From NCBI RefSeq assembly GCF_029962835.1, contig NC_080579.1:558001-622000 (forward strand): DNA of 64,000 bases, read 5' to 3'. Shown here piece after piece: positions 1 to 12,300 of this stretch (position 1 is the first letter of the stretch; each line of letters opens with the position of its first letter). The notes under the pieces were generated by a model. It was not told the origin of the DNA. It did not search any database and saw only the letters and a program-made list of their open reading frames with translations. Both the position numbers and the translations under genes were made by a program. The DNA comes from Magnolia sinica (lineage: Eukaryota > Streptophyta > Magnoliopsida > Magnoliales > Magnoliaceae).

Positions 1-1593
1 CTACGCAAACTTCAATTGAATGAACTTGAAGAAATCCGGAATGATGCGTACGATAATTCGAGAATTTACAAGGACAAGATGAAAGCATTTCATGACCAAC
101 ACATTTTACGAAAATCATTTACGCCTGGTCAGAAGGTCCTTTTGTACAATTCCCGATTACATCTCTTCCTGGGTAAGCTTCGATCTCGTTGGACCGGCCC
201 TTACATTGTTGTTACTGTTTTTCCTCATGGGGCCGTTGAGATAAGAGATCCCGACAATGGCAAGGAGTTTAAAGTCAATGGACATCGATTGAAACCATTT
301 GTCGAGAAATTTGATTGATCCTGTTTACCAGGATTAATCTCCTAGTCTGATGGAGGTATAGTCAGTTCAATGTTTGTGGGTAACATTACTGCAAACCCTC
401 ACGAGACTACAACTCGTCCACTAGGGGAAACCTAGGGGTTTAAAGGCTTGTTGCATACGCTAAATGCAATCGAGAGCACCTACGAAAGTGGTATAGGTAG
501 GATTGTATTTTTGTTATTTGATTTTACTTCTGTTGGTTTCTCTCTTGTGCTGACCGCTCTTACGTAGAAATCTTTGAAAAGCCTCCTGATTCTTTCATCC
601 AGGTATTATCTTTCCATCACTTCTCATTTACTTTTTGTCCCATGTGCATCGCATGCTTATTTCTTTTACATTGAGGACAATGTAGATTTTAGGTTGGGGT
701 GGGAGATTAGGTCACCTAATCAGCATTTTCTTGGTCTTGTACAAAAGTTGTGAAAATTTTAAAAATTTTCTGACATTTTGTTGAATTTAAAGTGATTTTG
801 ATAACCATCTTGGATTTAAAATTACAAGATAAGTGAAGTTGGTAATTTATGACTCTTAGATTCAGTTATCTATTATATTAGATTTCACACTTAAGTTTAA
901 AGTATTAATCTATAATTGGAAGTTTTAAACATTGATTGAGTTATGAGTTCACATGTCACATCTCGCTTTCACATTAAGATTTCAGTTTGATATTAAAGGG
1001 TTAACTGGGTAATCACTAAGCATGTAAGGAACCAGCTTGGAAAATTGCCCGTCATGAAGAAAAATGATTCATTAAAAAAAAAAAAAAAAAAAAAAAGGAG
1101 AAAGAGATACCTTTGGAAAAGGTTAGGCAAATAATTTTTACCATAGGTTTGCTCCCTATAGGTGTGGATTCAATTCTCCTCTCCCTCGATAAAAAAAAGA
1201 AAAAAAAAAAAGAACTGAAAGGCAAATTCTGGTTTAAGTTTTGAGTGTCCTAAATACTGTTTTGATTGTCAATGTTATCATAAAAATTATCCATTGGATT
1301 TCTTAATGATGATAAGCCGAGATTTTATTATACACTCATGATACTCATTGTTTAGAATTGTTCTAATTAATGCATAAATACTTTAAAGTTGATTATGAAA
1401 TTTATTGTGCACTTGATTCCAGGAGGAAGTAATATCCGACATTCATGCATCTTAGAATTTTCAAATCTAGACTGTTTTTTTTAAAAAAATAAAAAATAAA
1501 AAAATCGCTTGAGTTCATAAAAATTGTCCTGTATTTCTCAACTTATTTTTCGCATACTTTGCTCGGGACTAGCAAAATGCTGGTTGGGGGTTG
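1..1593 (+). mobile_element. Athila-like Ty3/Gypsy fossil, 3' end of internal region
   Basis: Residues encoded at 16-318 match the integrase C-terminal end of plant Ty3/Gypsy elements: a basic stretch, a [12 protein letters not shown] segment, [10 protein letters not shown], and a final RLKPF. This wording is typical of the non-chromovirus Athila/Tat branch; Athila is my best guess. The element enters from beyond the left edge. After the coding end come about 1.25 kb of non-coding 3' region with A-rich runs (1073-1097, 1191-1212) and a purine-rich tract at about 1581-1590 that fits a polypurine tract directly before the LTR at 1594. It is a broken fossil: only the tail of pol is in view. Confidence 0.8.
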
Positions 1594-2155
1594 TGTTGAG
1601 GGTCAAATATTGCATATCAGACCCAGTTGCTGCATAGTTTTACAAGCATGATACCGTTTAATGGCCTGATTTAATTGTGTTTGTGATGCAGAGTGTATTT
1701 ACAAGCATGGACTGAAAAAGGGTGGTAAATGCATGGATTTGACGCTCCAGGAGTACCAAGGCAAGGAACGGACTCTAGAAGACCAAGAGCGACGTAATTA
1801 TACCCCAGGGGTCTGCGGAAATCGAGGAATTGAAGCTCAAGTGGCTTGAAAAGTGTCCAGAATGCAAGATCATAGGGTTCCCACCATCCGATCAGTTCAA
1901 AACTCCATACGTGGCTTGAGGACCATAAATGAACCGTACACGTAAAATTTCAGCTCCTGGATCACTGTGGAAGTGGCCCAACGGACAGATCAGCCCCTTT
2001 AATCATTATGTGGGGCCCGCCTGATATCCGGATATGCTTCAAAATTGTTATAGACTGTTTAAATGAGCTGACAAAATGGATGGACGGAGCGGATCTCTCA
2101 AAAGCATCATAATGGACCCCACTGGAGTATGCGTGTGCATAGTGCATAGGTGCAC
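1594..2155 (+). mobile_element. Truncated 3' LTR of the Athila-like element
   Basis: The LTR begins TGTTGAGGGTC just after the purine-rich tract. About 560 bp match, in inverted orientation, the LTR at 2164-4403, and less closely the first part of the solo LTR at 44161-46367. The match stops at about GGTGCAC (2149-2155), where sequence adjoining the inverted LTR begins. The full-length LTR of this family is about 2.2 kb, so only its first quarter is here. Confidence 0.75.
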
Positions 2156-2163
2156 CAAAAACT

Positions 2164-4403
2164 TGTTCACACCCCAAGTGCAGGGTTGTGATGTAGTAAT
2201 AAACTCGGTAAGACCGAGGTCGAATCCATAGGGACTGATACCTGTACGTTATCTGAAACCAAGTAGAACTAGAACTAGTCGAAGATGCGATCTAAAACAA
2301 ATAGAATTTAGGAAATAATTGCGGAATGATTATCTAAAACTTAAGTAACTCAGAGGAAGGAAATTAGGGATTCAGAGGATCCACTTGTAGAGATCAGGGA
2401 GATCTTTTGCTTGCATCAGGAATCATGGAAATCAAACTGAACTTACTTGATCTGGTTTTCAAGAGATGAAAGGTATATGAATTAGAATGGATTTCATCAT
2501 CTAACCATGCCCATGAGACAAAGCAAATAATAGGATTAAACTAATTACTAACCAATCAAAAGTACATAAAAGTTAGGAAGGGTACGATCATCCAACCATG
2601 CTCAGGAGACAATGGTGAACAACAGGGCTTCCTGACTTCATGAACATAAAAAAAAAGGGAGGAAATACTCAAAGCCCTTGCAGATCTATTGTAATTTCAG
2701 TCACAACACACCATTAAAAACTGAAAGTATTCCTTGAATTAAACGAAAATCAAATTTAGTTCATGAATTGAAATCAAATTAAAGGCAATGAATAAAATCC
2801 CCCATCTCACTACAAGCTTCACCTCTTAGCCCTAGCTAAGAGGTTTAGCCACTCATGATTGGCCTAAACCCAAAACAAATAGAAAGAAAAAGAAAATGAA
2901 AAAGAGAAGAAAAATAAAGAAAAATTTCTTATCTTTTCTCTCTCATCTTGCTGCCAGTCCCACGGTCCAGCAACCCTGCTCAAACAGAACTCCACCCCTT
3001 CAGCAGCCAACTTCTCCCCCTCTCTTTATAAGATTCCGGCAGTGGTGGCTGAGTCGAGCACTGACTTCTCCTTCGCATCCTCTTTGCAACGGAGACGGAC
3101 TCCCTGTTAACGCGAAAAGAACCACGGCCTTGCATCTGTGATGACTGGTGGGCCCAGGATTGATGTTGGACGAGAAATCCGACCCATCCATAAGTTTCCC
3201 CTCGAAAAACCAATGAAATCTGATTGGTTTTGGATCCGCTTCGAGGTGAACAACGAGTTAGTTTAATTTACCGTCGGTCTTCCGATTGGACGGTCGAAAT
3301 CCAATTAAAACTGTCCTTTGCAATTCCACCACCTAGGCGCTGTTTTTAGGGAGCATGGGCGTCTGATGAACGGTCCAGATTCGACTGATAAGTCACGTCA
3401 GTGGCCCACAAGCTTTCTCCGCAGCCACAGACGCGAAACAGAGCTTCCGCGTCCGAATATCCGATGATTGGTGGACCCCACAGTGATGTTTTTGATAAAA
3501 TCCACCACGTCCACTGAGTTACTGACGAAAAACCAGTCAGGAATGGACGGTTTTGGAGTGTAGTTGGTGTGGTCCACTGAACTTTGCTCGCTGCCGTCCA
3601 ACCTGCGATTTATAGTTACGATCTTCCCGTAGCTTGCATGAGAACAAACGGACGCCTAGGAGAGGGTTTTCGCCCCCTTATGGCCACAATGGATGGCACT
3701 GATCATCCATTTGGATGATGTGTGGGGCCCACAATCGAAACCGCGAAGCACGGCATAAAACGCTGTTGCGTTTTGGTGAGAATTGGAAGAAGGAGTCGGT
3801 TAAAAGTCGGATTGACCGACTTCTCGTTCCTGTGCACGGCCAGTGCACCTATGCACTATGCACACGCATACTCCAGTGGGGTCCATTATGATGCTTTTGA
3901 GAGATCCGCTCCGTCCATCCATTTTGTCAGCTCATTTAAACAGTCTATAACAATTTTGAAGCATATCCGGATATCAGGCGGGCCCCACATAATAATTAAA
4001 GGGGCTGATCTGTCCGTTGGGCCACTTCCACAGTGATCCAGGAGCTGAAATTTTACGTGTACGGTTCATTTATGTCCTCAGGCCACGTATGGAGTTTTGA
4101 ACTGATCGGATGGTGGGAACCCTATGATCTTGCATTCTGGACACTTTTCAGGCCACTTGAGCTTCAATTCCTCGATTTCTGCGGACCCCTGGTGTATAAT
4201 TCCGTTGCTCTTGGTCTTCTAGAGTCCGTTCCTTGCCTTGGTGCTCCTGGAGCGTCAAATCCATGCATTTACCACCCTTTTTCAGTCCATGCTTGTAAAT
4301 ACACTCTGCATCACAAACATAATTAAATCAGGCCATTAAACGGTATCATGCTTATAAAACTATGCAGCAACTGGGTCTGATATGCAATATTTGACCCTCA
4401 ACA
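2164..4403 (-). mobile_element. Full-length LTR of the same Athila-like family, inverted
   Basis: Read on the minus strand it starts TGTTGAGGGTC (4403) and ends GTGTGAACA (2164), about 2240 bp. It aligns with 44161-46367 over both ends, including the stretch near the end that reads as a direct relative of 46290-46367. No matching 5-bp target duplication is seen at its two ends. On the minus strand it is followed by AGTTTTTGGTGC, which resembles the start of the primer-binding region (TTTTTGGCGCC) of Athila/Tat elements. It may therefore be a 5' LTR cut off at its primer site rather than a clean solo LTR. Confidence 0.7.
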
Positions 4404-4858
4404 ACTTACAGCTGGGAATGACAAAAATCAGACTACCGTGATGGTCGACTTCTTGGTAGTTGACCGATCATCCGTCTACACATTATCCTTGGTCGACCAT
4501 ATTTGTACCTTCTTCGAGTGGCGGTATCGACCTACCACCTCGCTATGAAATTTCTTACTGAACACAATGTGGGATTGTCAAGGGCGACCAATGGGATGCT
4601 CGACAGTGTTATGCCACGGCTTTGAGGATTCCCCACAAAATAATGATGATCGAGTTGTTGGACCCACGAGAGAAACCCCAAACACATGGCTGACCTATGG
4701 AAGACGTTGTCCCGATCCTTCTAGACGAGTCTGAACCCTCCAAAGCGATGCAGATTGGGTCATCACTGACGCCACAATTACGGGATAAGTTAGTATCCCT
4801 CCTCCGATGGTTTGCCAATTTTTTTGCATGGTCCCATGAGGATATGCTGGACATAGAT
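4404..4858 (+). mobile_element. Tat-type Ty3/Gypsy pol fragment (protease-RT linker)
   Basis: Plus-strand translation shows VDFLVVDRSSVYT near 4440-4480 and FFAWSHEDMLDID at about 4820-4858. These are the same conserved words found on the minus strand in the big Tat element here (IDFLVVDQSSVYS at about 30430-30475; FVWSHEDMPGID at about 30120-30160). The fragment has no LTRs and is a short degraded piece. Its right edge coincides with the left end of duplication unit A. Confidence 0.65.
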
Positions 4859-6004
4859 CAAACGGCTCAAGCTCCTGCAGCCTAGCCGAGCTAATGCTGC
4901 TACACTTGAGCCACGATCTACCACTAGGCTCCAATGTGACATCCTATGCTCCAACTTTCTCACAACTACCTACATTACTTTACGGTTATAGATTTCGAAT
5001 CGTGAGTGGCCAAATGAGTAGAAATTCCTCCAAGATTACTCAAATGACAAATCAAAATAGTCACGATTTACAATGCATCTTATTTAAATGCATGGATGAT
5101 TGTAAATGAAAATAGTTGGGAGAGAGACGCCCACACTTGATATTTACAAGGCCTACTATGATGATTTTATTTAATCAACTCCAACCATTAGATATCACAC
5201 CAAAACATAGGCCCGGAACTTAAATATCAAGCCCATCCATTATTCACGTGTACCAAGGAAAGGGAAATAGTTTGGAAGGTGAGCATTGCCCCGTCTCCAA
5301 TTGTATGGTCCACTTGAAACACTAGCAGAGGTGTTTTTTTACACTCGGGGCCTAATATGAGGTGTTATACCTAGTGGTCGAGGTGAATTTTACATAAAAC
5401 TATGGTGAGGCCTACATGACCCGGCAACCTCAACTAGTTGGTGTTTCTGGTTAAAAGAAAAAGAAACAATCTTGGTCTTTCTCCCACATGTCGCCCAATG
5501 CTCCCATTTCCCTCTCACCTCCGGTCCTTTCTTTCCCATCTCTCTCTCACCTTCAACCAATTCCTCTCATCTCTCTTTCTGCAACTCGACTGACCAAGTC
5601 TTGATCAGCTTGCAGCAGCGAGGTCTTCGTCCAGTAGCATTGTCGATGATTGGAGCCGGTTCACCCCTCTCTCTTTCTCCCTTGAAAGTGAGGCCCACTA
5701 AATGTGTGTATTAGATGTCAAAAGGAAATGTATCAGAGGTATATTTGGGGGCCCACCAAAACGTATATTTATAAAATTTCATTTGGGCTCAGGCCTGGGT
5801 CGGGCTCTGTATAAACATTCTTGTCCAGGCTCTATATTAAACATTTCAGGCTGAGCTCAAGCTGGACTATTTTGGCCCATCTGGGCTTGGGCTTGGGCTT
5901 GGGCTTGGTTTGTGCTTTGGCTGTACAATTTGGGCCGAGCTTGGACAACACTAGGCCTGGCACTAACCCAGCTTGTTGGCACCCCTACCCATACCTGTTC
6001 TAGA
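4859..6004. other. Non-coding segment of unit A
   Basis: I see no gene. The stretch is the ungapped counterpart of the sequence around the Tat insertion in unit B, and the pre-insertion site lies near 5095-5100. From 5770 to 6000 it becomes rich in GGCCTGG, GGGCTCGG and GGGCTTGGGCTTGG, and ends with GGCACCCCT (5978-5986). That composition resembles the ends of the Mutator-like MITEs elsewhere in the window. Confidence 0.5.
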
Positions 6005-9000
6005 CTAGTGTGTAATGTTGTTTTAGGCCCAAAACAAAAATAAAATAAAATCTGACTGACCAGTAATTCAAGTGAGCCATACCAATGGAAAAATTAGGAG
6101 AGATACAACAACCATTACTATTTACAGGCCTGTCTTCCAACCATTAGACACTTAAGCTTGGGGTCCAATCATCAGGCCCGTTGGTTAATCAAGTGGGCCA
6201 CATGAAGGAAAACAATTTAGAGGGTAAGCATGCCCAGCATACTATTTCCAATTGTGTGATCTAATTAAAACACATGTACGGTTGATATTTGATGCCATAG
6301 GCAGGATGCTCTGGGTGGATCTAACATCAAAACCAACTGGGTTCCTGAAAGTCTGATTGCATTTTGTCCCTTTGTGAATAGAAATTGGCCCAGGCAGGGG
6401 CTCCATGGGCCTGACATGACATATGGGTTTTCTTCAAACCGTTCATTCATTTGTTCAAACTATTTTAATATATGAGCCCAAAAATAAGGCAGATCCAAGA
6501 CTCAAGTGGGCCACACCACAGGAAGCTGCTGTGCTAATGATGATCACTGTTGAAACCTTCCAAAGGCCTCGCGGTTGGATATCAGATAACCATCACAATG
6601 GGCCATAAGGACTCGCGGTTGGCTAGCTATTTATCATGAGATCATTTTCCCCCAATCACTACCAAGAAACTATTTGTGTTCGACTTGGGCTACTATGGTC
6701 CGATTACCTGAACCGTTTATTATCATAAATAAGTCATTCACACATGGTCATATTCAACAACAATCCTAACCGTTGATATCTGGAACTAAACAAAAGTCAT
6801 TTAAAATCTGCTTTGATTATTCTATGGCTTGCATAACATAGAGTTCATCAGACGGTCCCGATCTTCAGATCACTTAGCGTGTAGGGCTTAATGGGCTACA
6901 ACTCATGCTAGTGTGTGGGCCGCCTCAATTGGCTACAACTCATGCAGCCTCTTGAATCACCACAGAGATAAAATACGTATCCTAATAAGGGTATCGTTTG
7001 GCACATTATATTCGAGAGCATCGGAGACAATTGGATGTAAATGCACCTTTTTCTCTATGCGGTCCCAACTATAAATGAAGGTCAATGGAACTAATAATGC
7101 TAAATGAAAAGTTACATTTTAGCATGTATCGTCGTTGCTACTAATTCACGGTACATATGGCATATTGCATATTGAGATATTCCAAAATAATTTATTTATC
7201 AGTTACATTACGAAAATCACACTAATAAAATGATTTGAGCCATCTAAATGTTAGTCATTTAAATAGACAGTTAAAAATCATTGGCGAGTCATTAATTCAT
7301 TCATGATCAGAGGTGTACATGAGTCGAACCAAGTTGAGCTACTTGGCTCGGCCACTAGCTGACCTCAGCTTAAACTCAGCTCGGTCCTCGAGGCTAACTG
7401 GCCAACTTCGCTCCCTTCGGCAAGCAGCTCGGGCCAGTTCGAGCTGAGTTCAAGTCAAGATCGAACATGTGCAACATTTTCACAGATACATGGAATGCGC
7501 TTTCAATTTCCTACTGTATGTAAAACAGCATCAGCTGTTTATATGTATTTCATCAAATACCTTGTAGGCAACATCAAAATCAAGAGAAAAATGATATATT
7601 TTTCATATACATACCTTCCTTGCCACAGTGGCCCACCAAATAAGTGGTCCTAATCACATGTGCTACTGCAATGTGGACAGTTCAGTTGTGCGTTAGAAAT
7701 CAGGGCCACAAACTGGGCCCAATAAACTGATGGTCATGATGGCTGCTCCACTTCACAATGGACTTGGTTTTATCTACAAAACAAGGTGGCCCATCATGGC
7801 CAAAGGGCTGTTACTGGCCTGGGTAGGGCCTGGCTGATGTCTTTCAAAGCCTGGCCCATACAGTAAAACCTGGGTCCACGCCAGACCGGGCCTGTGACAT
7901 GCCAAAACAAACAGGCCTCAATCCGCTCTGACCTGGAGCCCATCCACCCACTTTCCTGCAAGATTTGGCTGTTCATTAGGTGGGCTCCATCATCATGCAT
8001 GACATGTGATAAAATTGCCGTTGAAATCCATGCTTGGGATCTGCATATTGGCAGATTTGGTTTGGACATAATCCTGCTACATGTCATGCACAGAGATGGC
8101 CCTTCCGTATCATGTCCGTCTCTCATTTTGGTCTATGTGAGCGTAGCCGGGCTTTTTGAGCTAGGCCCATCGAAGGCCGACTGACCTGACCCATTCAACT
8201 CATGGCTCGGCCCATTACTGTCTGAGCTTAATGCGGTTCAGGAACCATCCAAATAGGGTGATTGAACGTCTACTCTACCGTTAAAAACTACCTAATGCCC
8301 ACTGGCCCCAATATGTTTTAAATGGTGGGCGTTCAATCATCACTATTTCATGTTGTGTGTTCTAACTGAGATTTGGATCTGTCTTATTTTTGGGTTCAAG
8401 CCCTAAAATGATCTGGAAAAATGGATGGACAGCGTGGATAAAACACATACATCATGGTGTGCCCGCAGAAATTTTTGAGCACCGACCAACACTAACTCCG
8501 GTACTGGAGGGTACGGAACCCTCGTCCTACTGATCAAAACCTCATGTAGCCCAAACCATGTAAAATCATAAAGTCACCCGGCGTGGCCCACATGAACTTT
8601 GGGGTGTTCATTCATACTGGCGAGATTCATTTTATGAATGCATTGGATGGCATTTGTGAAATATTTTGGGCCCCACAAGCAATCTGGAAGCTCTTTGATG
8701 GTGGAATTTCCATCCCAATGTTACTTGTGTGTGGCCCACCCAAGTTCTCTATCATCATAATTTCTAGTGTCCAAGAGAACATGATGGACTGATTAGATGT
8801 CATGCACACCTCATGGTGAGTCCCACACACATCGCCTTGTACGTTAAGCTAAGCTTAGTGTACAAGCTTCGTTTTAGGCTAACTCGACTCGTTTGACTCG
8901 GTCCGATCCGACTCGACCCAAACTGAATGGGTGAGTTCCAGACACCTCTATTTCTTTGTGATCATCATCAGACAAGGCTTAGTTCTTTTATTTCTCACCA

Positions 9001-9320
9001 TGTTTAGAGTGTGGTATCATGGATTCATCTATTATTGGGGCACATATTATCAGCAACTGAAATTTTCTTATCTCTTGAGAGTGTGGTCTCTTTACTGATT
9101 GAATCTTGACATTTTCTTGTTCCAGGTGCCATTTACCAAATTTATATATTAGAATGGAATACGTGCAGACACACAGTTTTAAACTTGCTGGACAGGTGAA
9201 ATTCATGGTTCTTGACATCATGCGGTTATGATTTTATAATGGTAACAGATTCATAAATTTGTTTAGTTAATTCACTGTTCACTTATTTTGTGGACTATGG
9301 TCCTTTTACAAGTTGATGTG
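6005..9320. other. Non-coding repeat-rich segment of unit A
   Basis: Short open frames occur (for example 7894-8184 and 8583-8792), but they lie inside repeat sequence and show no recognisable domain. 6870-7620 is present only in unit A. It includes, from 7310, a GAGTCGAACC/AGCTCGGGCC-rich segment starting AGGTGTACATGAG, which resembles a Mutator-like MITE end; a related CTCGACTCG/GGTCCGATCC segment ends with AGACACCT at 8930-8947. No matched target duplication was seen. Confidence 0.45.
8262..8485. repeat. GGGCCCCAC-type short interspersed repeat, unit A
   Basis: A member of the most abundant short repeat of this window. Its hallmarks are TTGAACGTCTACC...TTAAAAAC, a GGTGTGGTCTAACTGAG-like stretch, CTTATTTTTGGGTTCA, AAATGGATGGACAGCGTGG, ATAAAACACATACATCATGG and a final GGGCCC-like box. 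Non-coding and MITE-like; transposon superfamily not determined. The unit B counterpart is at 48545-48780. Confidence 0.6.
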
Positions 9321-12300
9321 GAAGCTGAAAAGCTTTTCTTTTTTTCTTTATTTCTCATGAAAATGGTGGTTCTAGTATGAGAATTTTAAGTGGGAGGTTT
9401 TCTTGTTGTGTTGAAATTGTTTCTCATTCAACTTTTACTTATGTGTTTGTGTTGGTTTTCATGTTGAATTTCATGTGGTAATTATTGGCTTTTGGGTTAT
9501 GTTGGTTTTGGTATATCATGTTTGACAGTGTGAAGAGGGTTAGAGATTTTGAGAGTGGAAGAAAGGATGGAAAGGAGATATTTACTGTTTTGGGAACGAA
9601 CTTTGGTTTTGGTATGAATGGAAAGCTCCAATGAAAACCTTCTTCTGTCATAAACTTTGAAGGTCACTTGGGTTCGCTTATTTATTTATTTTTTTCTAGC
9701 TCCCTTCACACATTAACTGTTTGCTAGGATCGTCTTGACACAGGTTTAATAATAAATTATATATTATATGCTTGTTCAGATTTGCGGGAAATATAAAGCG
9801 CAGAAATGATGTGACGATAGCTACAGTGTGCATATCCCCATTATTTCAAAACTAGTTGTGCTTCATAGAATTTCTTAATTGTTCTAGCCAAAGCATTCTA
9901 TTTTTTCATATGACATTTTTTGCTATGTTGATTTGTGTTCGCATTCAACCTAAAAGGCAAGATGTTATACGTTTGCTGAACGGAAGTCCTTATTTGATGG
10001 CTCCAGCGGTATCTCTTTCCCCCGCTTCATCTTACAGTCTTATATAGTTATCCCTTTATATAGGCCTTTCACTATTAGTTTTACACCTGTCAATGAAAAA
10101 AGTTCTTTAAAGTTACTTTGAAATCCTGTGTTTATCTGTCTAATGGCCTGTACAGCTTAGTATTAATGTGGATCTTGTTTTTTTATATTCTAATGCACCA
10201 TCCAAACTCATCTGTGCCTCTGAATATGCATCTCTGTTTTTCATGTTGTGGATTGGATTTGTGTTTCTTTTGGATTTTTATTTATTTATATTTTTTGAGA
10301 TGGCTGGATTCTGCTTCACAATAGTTTTCTTTCTTTATGGTTTGATTTTTTTTTTTAGTACTTTTTTCTTCTCTTTCTTTCTTTGGGGTGTGCGCGCCTT
10401 TTGTATTTTGGGATCGAATAATCAGTTCATATATGTTTGATTTTATACTAACCAATTAATTATCATTATTATTTTTTAAAATTTGTGACAAACGCCGTCA
10501 ATGAATGGCTGTCGTACTTGACCGTCGGAAACGCCGACGGCTAAAACCATTGAAAACCGATGGTTTTGGCCGTCGGAAACACCGATGGCCAAAACCGTCT
10601 TCCGATGGCCGACGGTTTTAGCCGTCGAAGGCGGACGCACCCTTTTTGGATGGACCCTCCGACGGCTTTTAGCCATCAGCGAAGGTCATCGCTGACGGCT
10701 AGCGGTCAGCGTTGCCTTGTTTTTTGGTAGTGGTTCCACAAGTTAATTAGTTTAGCTTGAGTAAATATAAATGCTGTGTATAATTTTTGAGTGCCAGTTC
10801 ATCAAGCATCACATGCTTCCCTTTCTACTCTTTTATAAGAGAGTCATCATTTAATAAGTTATGGAAATTTCTTCTCCACCTTTTGTTGATCTCATCATCC
10901 TTATTATCTAGGTCCCTACTACCCTATTCATTTTTGCTAGCTTGAAGATACTTTCTCTTGTAAAGATCCTCATATGCCTTGAGTTTAGCTTAATCACTTT
11001 CTACTCTTAGTTTTTCTTTTTGGCATTTCTATATTCTTAGTCATTTTCAGTCCTTGAAACATGATTGTTTCTCACTGATGGGCTTGTGAACCTCATCATT
11101 CCACCAACTTTCCTTAGAAGAAAGGTTTTTCCCTCTTAAAACTAAAATGGCCGTTTTTTGAGTCCAACTGCCTGAATCAAAATCCTGCCATTGGTGGCTA
11201 AAATGTGGACCAAACCTGGTTCTGACTTGGATCAGGTCCCATCTACTCAGTCATTTGTTCAATCCAATCTGTTTGCAGCTCTAGCCTCTGTCAGTTTTGG
11301 TACAATACCATTATTCCACTATTTCCACTCCTGCCGTGCTCCTGGCCTCTTGCAGTCATGGTAAGGAAGCGGCTTTGTATATTCTTTTTGACCCAAATAG
11401 AATGGTATTCTTATGTTTCAAGTGAAGATTCATCTCTAAATATGTGAATCACACCCAAATGTTGTCCTACTTGCATAGATATCTCAGGTTAACTCCATTA
11501 TAAGTTTTGTATACGCATATATGGTATTTCTGGCTTGCCTCTCTCGTTAACTTCTATCGTCTTGATTCTTTAATTTGCCAATTTTAATATTATGATGGTT
11601 GACAAGAATGCTAACTTGATTTTAAGCCTTTCTTTAAAAAAAAATAAAAATGTTGAAGATATTTGCAGGAGAGATTGAAGGGATCAATTATGACACACTT
11701 GCCAACTGGCACACTAGTGTGGGATCTGCTAGGAGCCTTCTGATCCCCCCTCATCAGTTGCCCAAGTGTAAGTGGAGTATGGGCTGTTTTATTTGCTTTT
11801 TAATCTCCCATCGGATGAGTTCATTGGCCTGATTTATGGGCCAGGGCATGTTCACGGTTTGATGATTAGCACAGTTCTCACACAAGTGTGCCCAGTTGGC
11901 ATTTGTCCCCTTGATTCACCACTTCACAGCTCTCTCCTCACGAATCAGTACTGCATTTCTCTTTTGTTCTTTACATTCCATTATTTTATATTGGATACTC
12001 AATGGATCTGTCATCTCAGTGTTTTTACTATTGATTTTCATTTGCTTTCTCCTGCAATGGATGGCATTGATCAGGTGCAACCCATGGCCAAATATTGGTC
12101 GGGTGGAGAGGTGTTTTTTTTTTTTTTTTTTTTTGAAGATGAGGAGAGTGTAGAGTGTAGAGGGTGAAGGCGAGGCAAGACTTGTGAGCTTATGCTGAAG
12201 AAGTGAAGGGAAAAGTTGCCTTGGGCTGGAAAAGGGGGGAAAAGAGAAGCCAGTAAAAGACAGTTAATGCACATGGATGAAAGCACAGCATTGCATCATT

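Noticed and set aside
2896-3601. Small open frames within the inverted LTR
   Set aside because: LTR sequence; short, no domains, on both strands.
5882-5910. GGGCTT hexamer repeats as a telomere-like array
   Set aside because: Only about four units, and the unit is not the plant telomere repeat TTTAGGG; it is part of a GGGCT-rich MITE-like segment.
7794-8184. Overlapping open frames on both strands, repeated at 48132-48459
   Set aside because: They sit in a repeat shared by the two units, have opposite-strand overlap and no recognisable domain.
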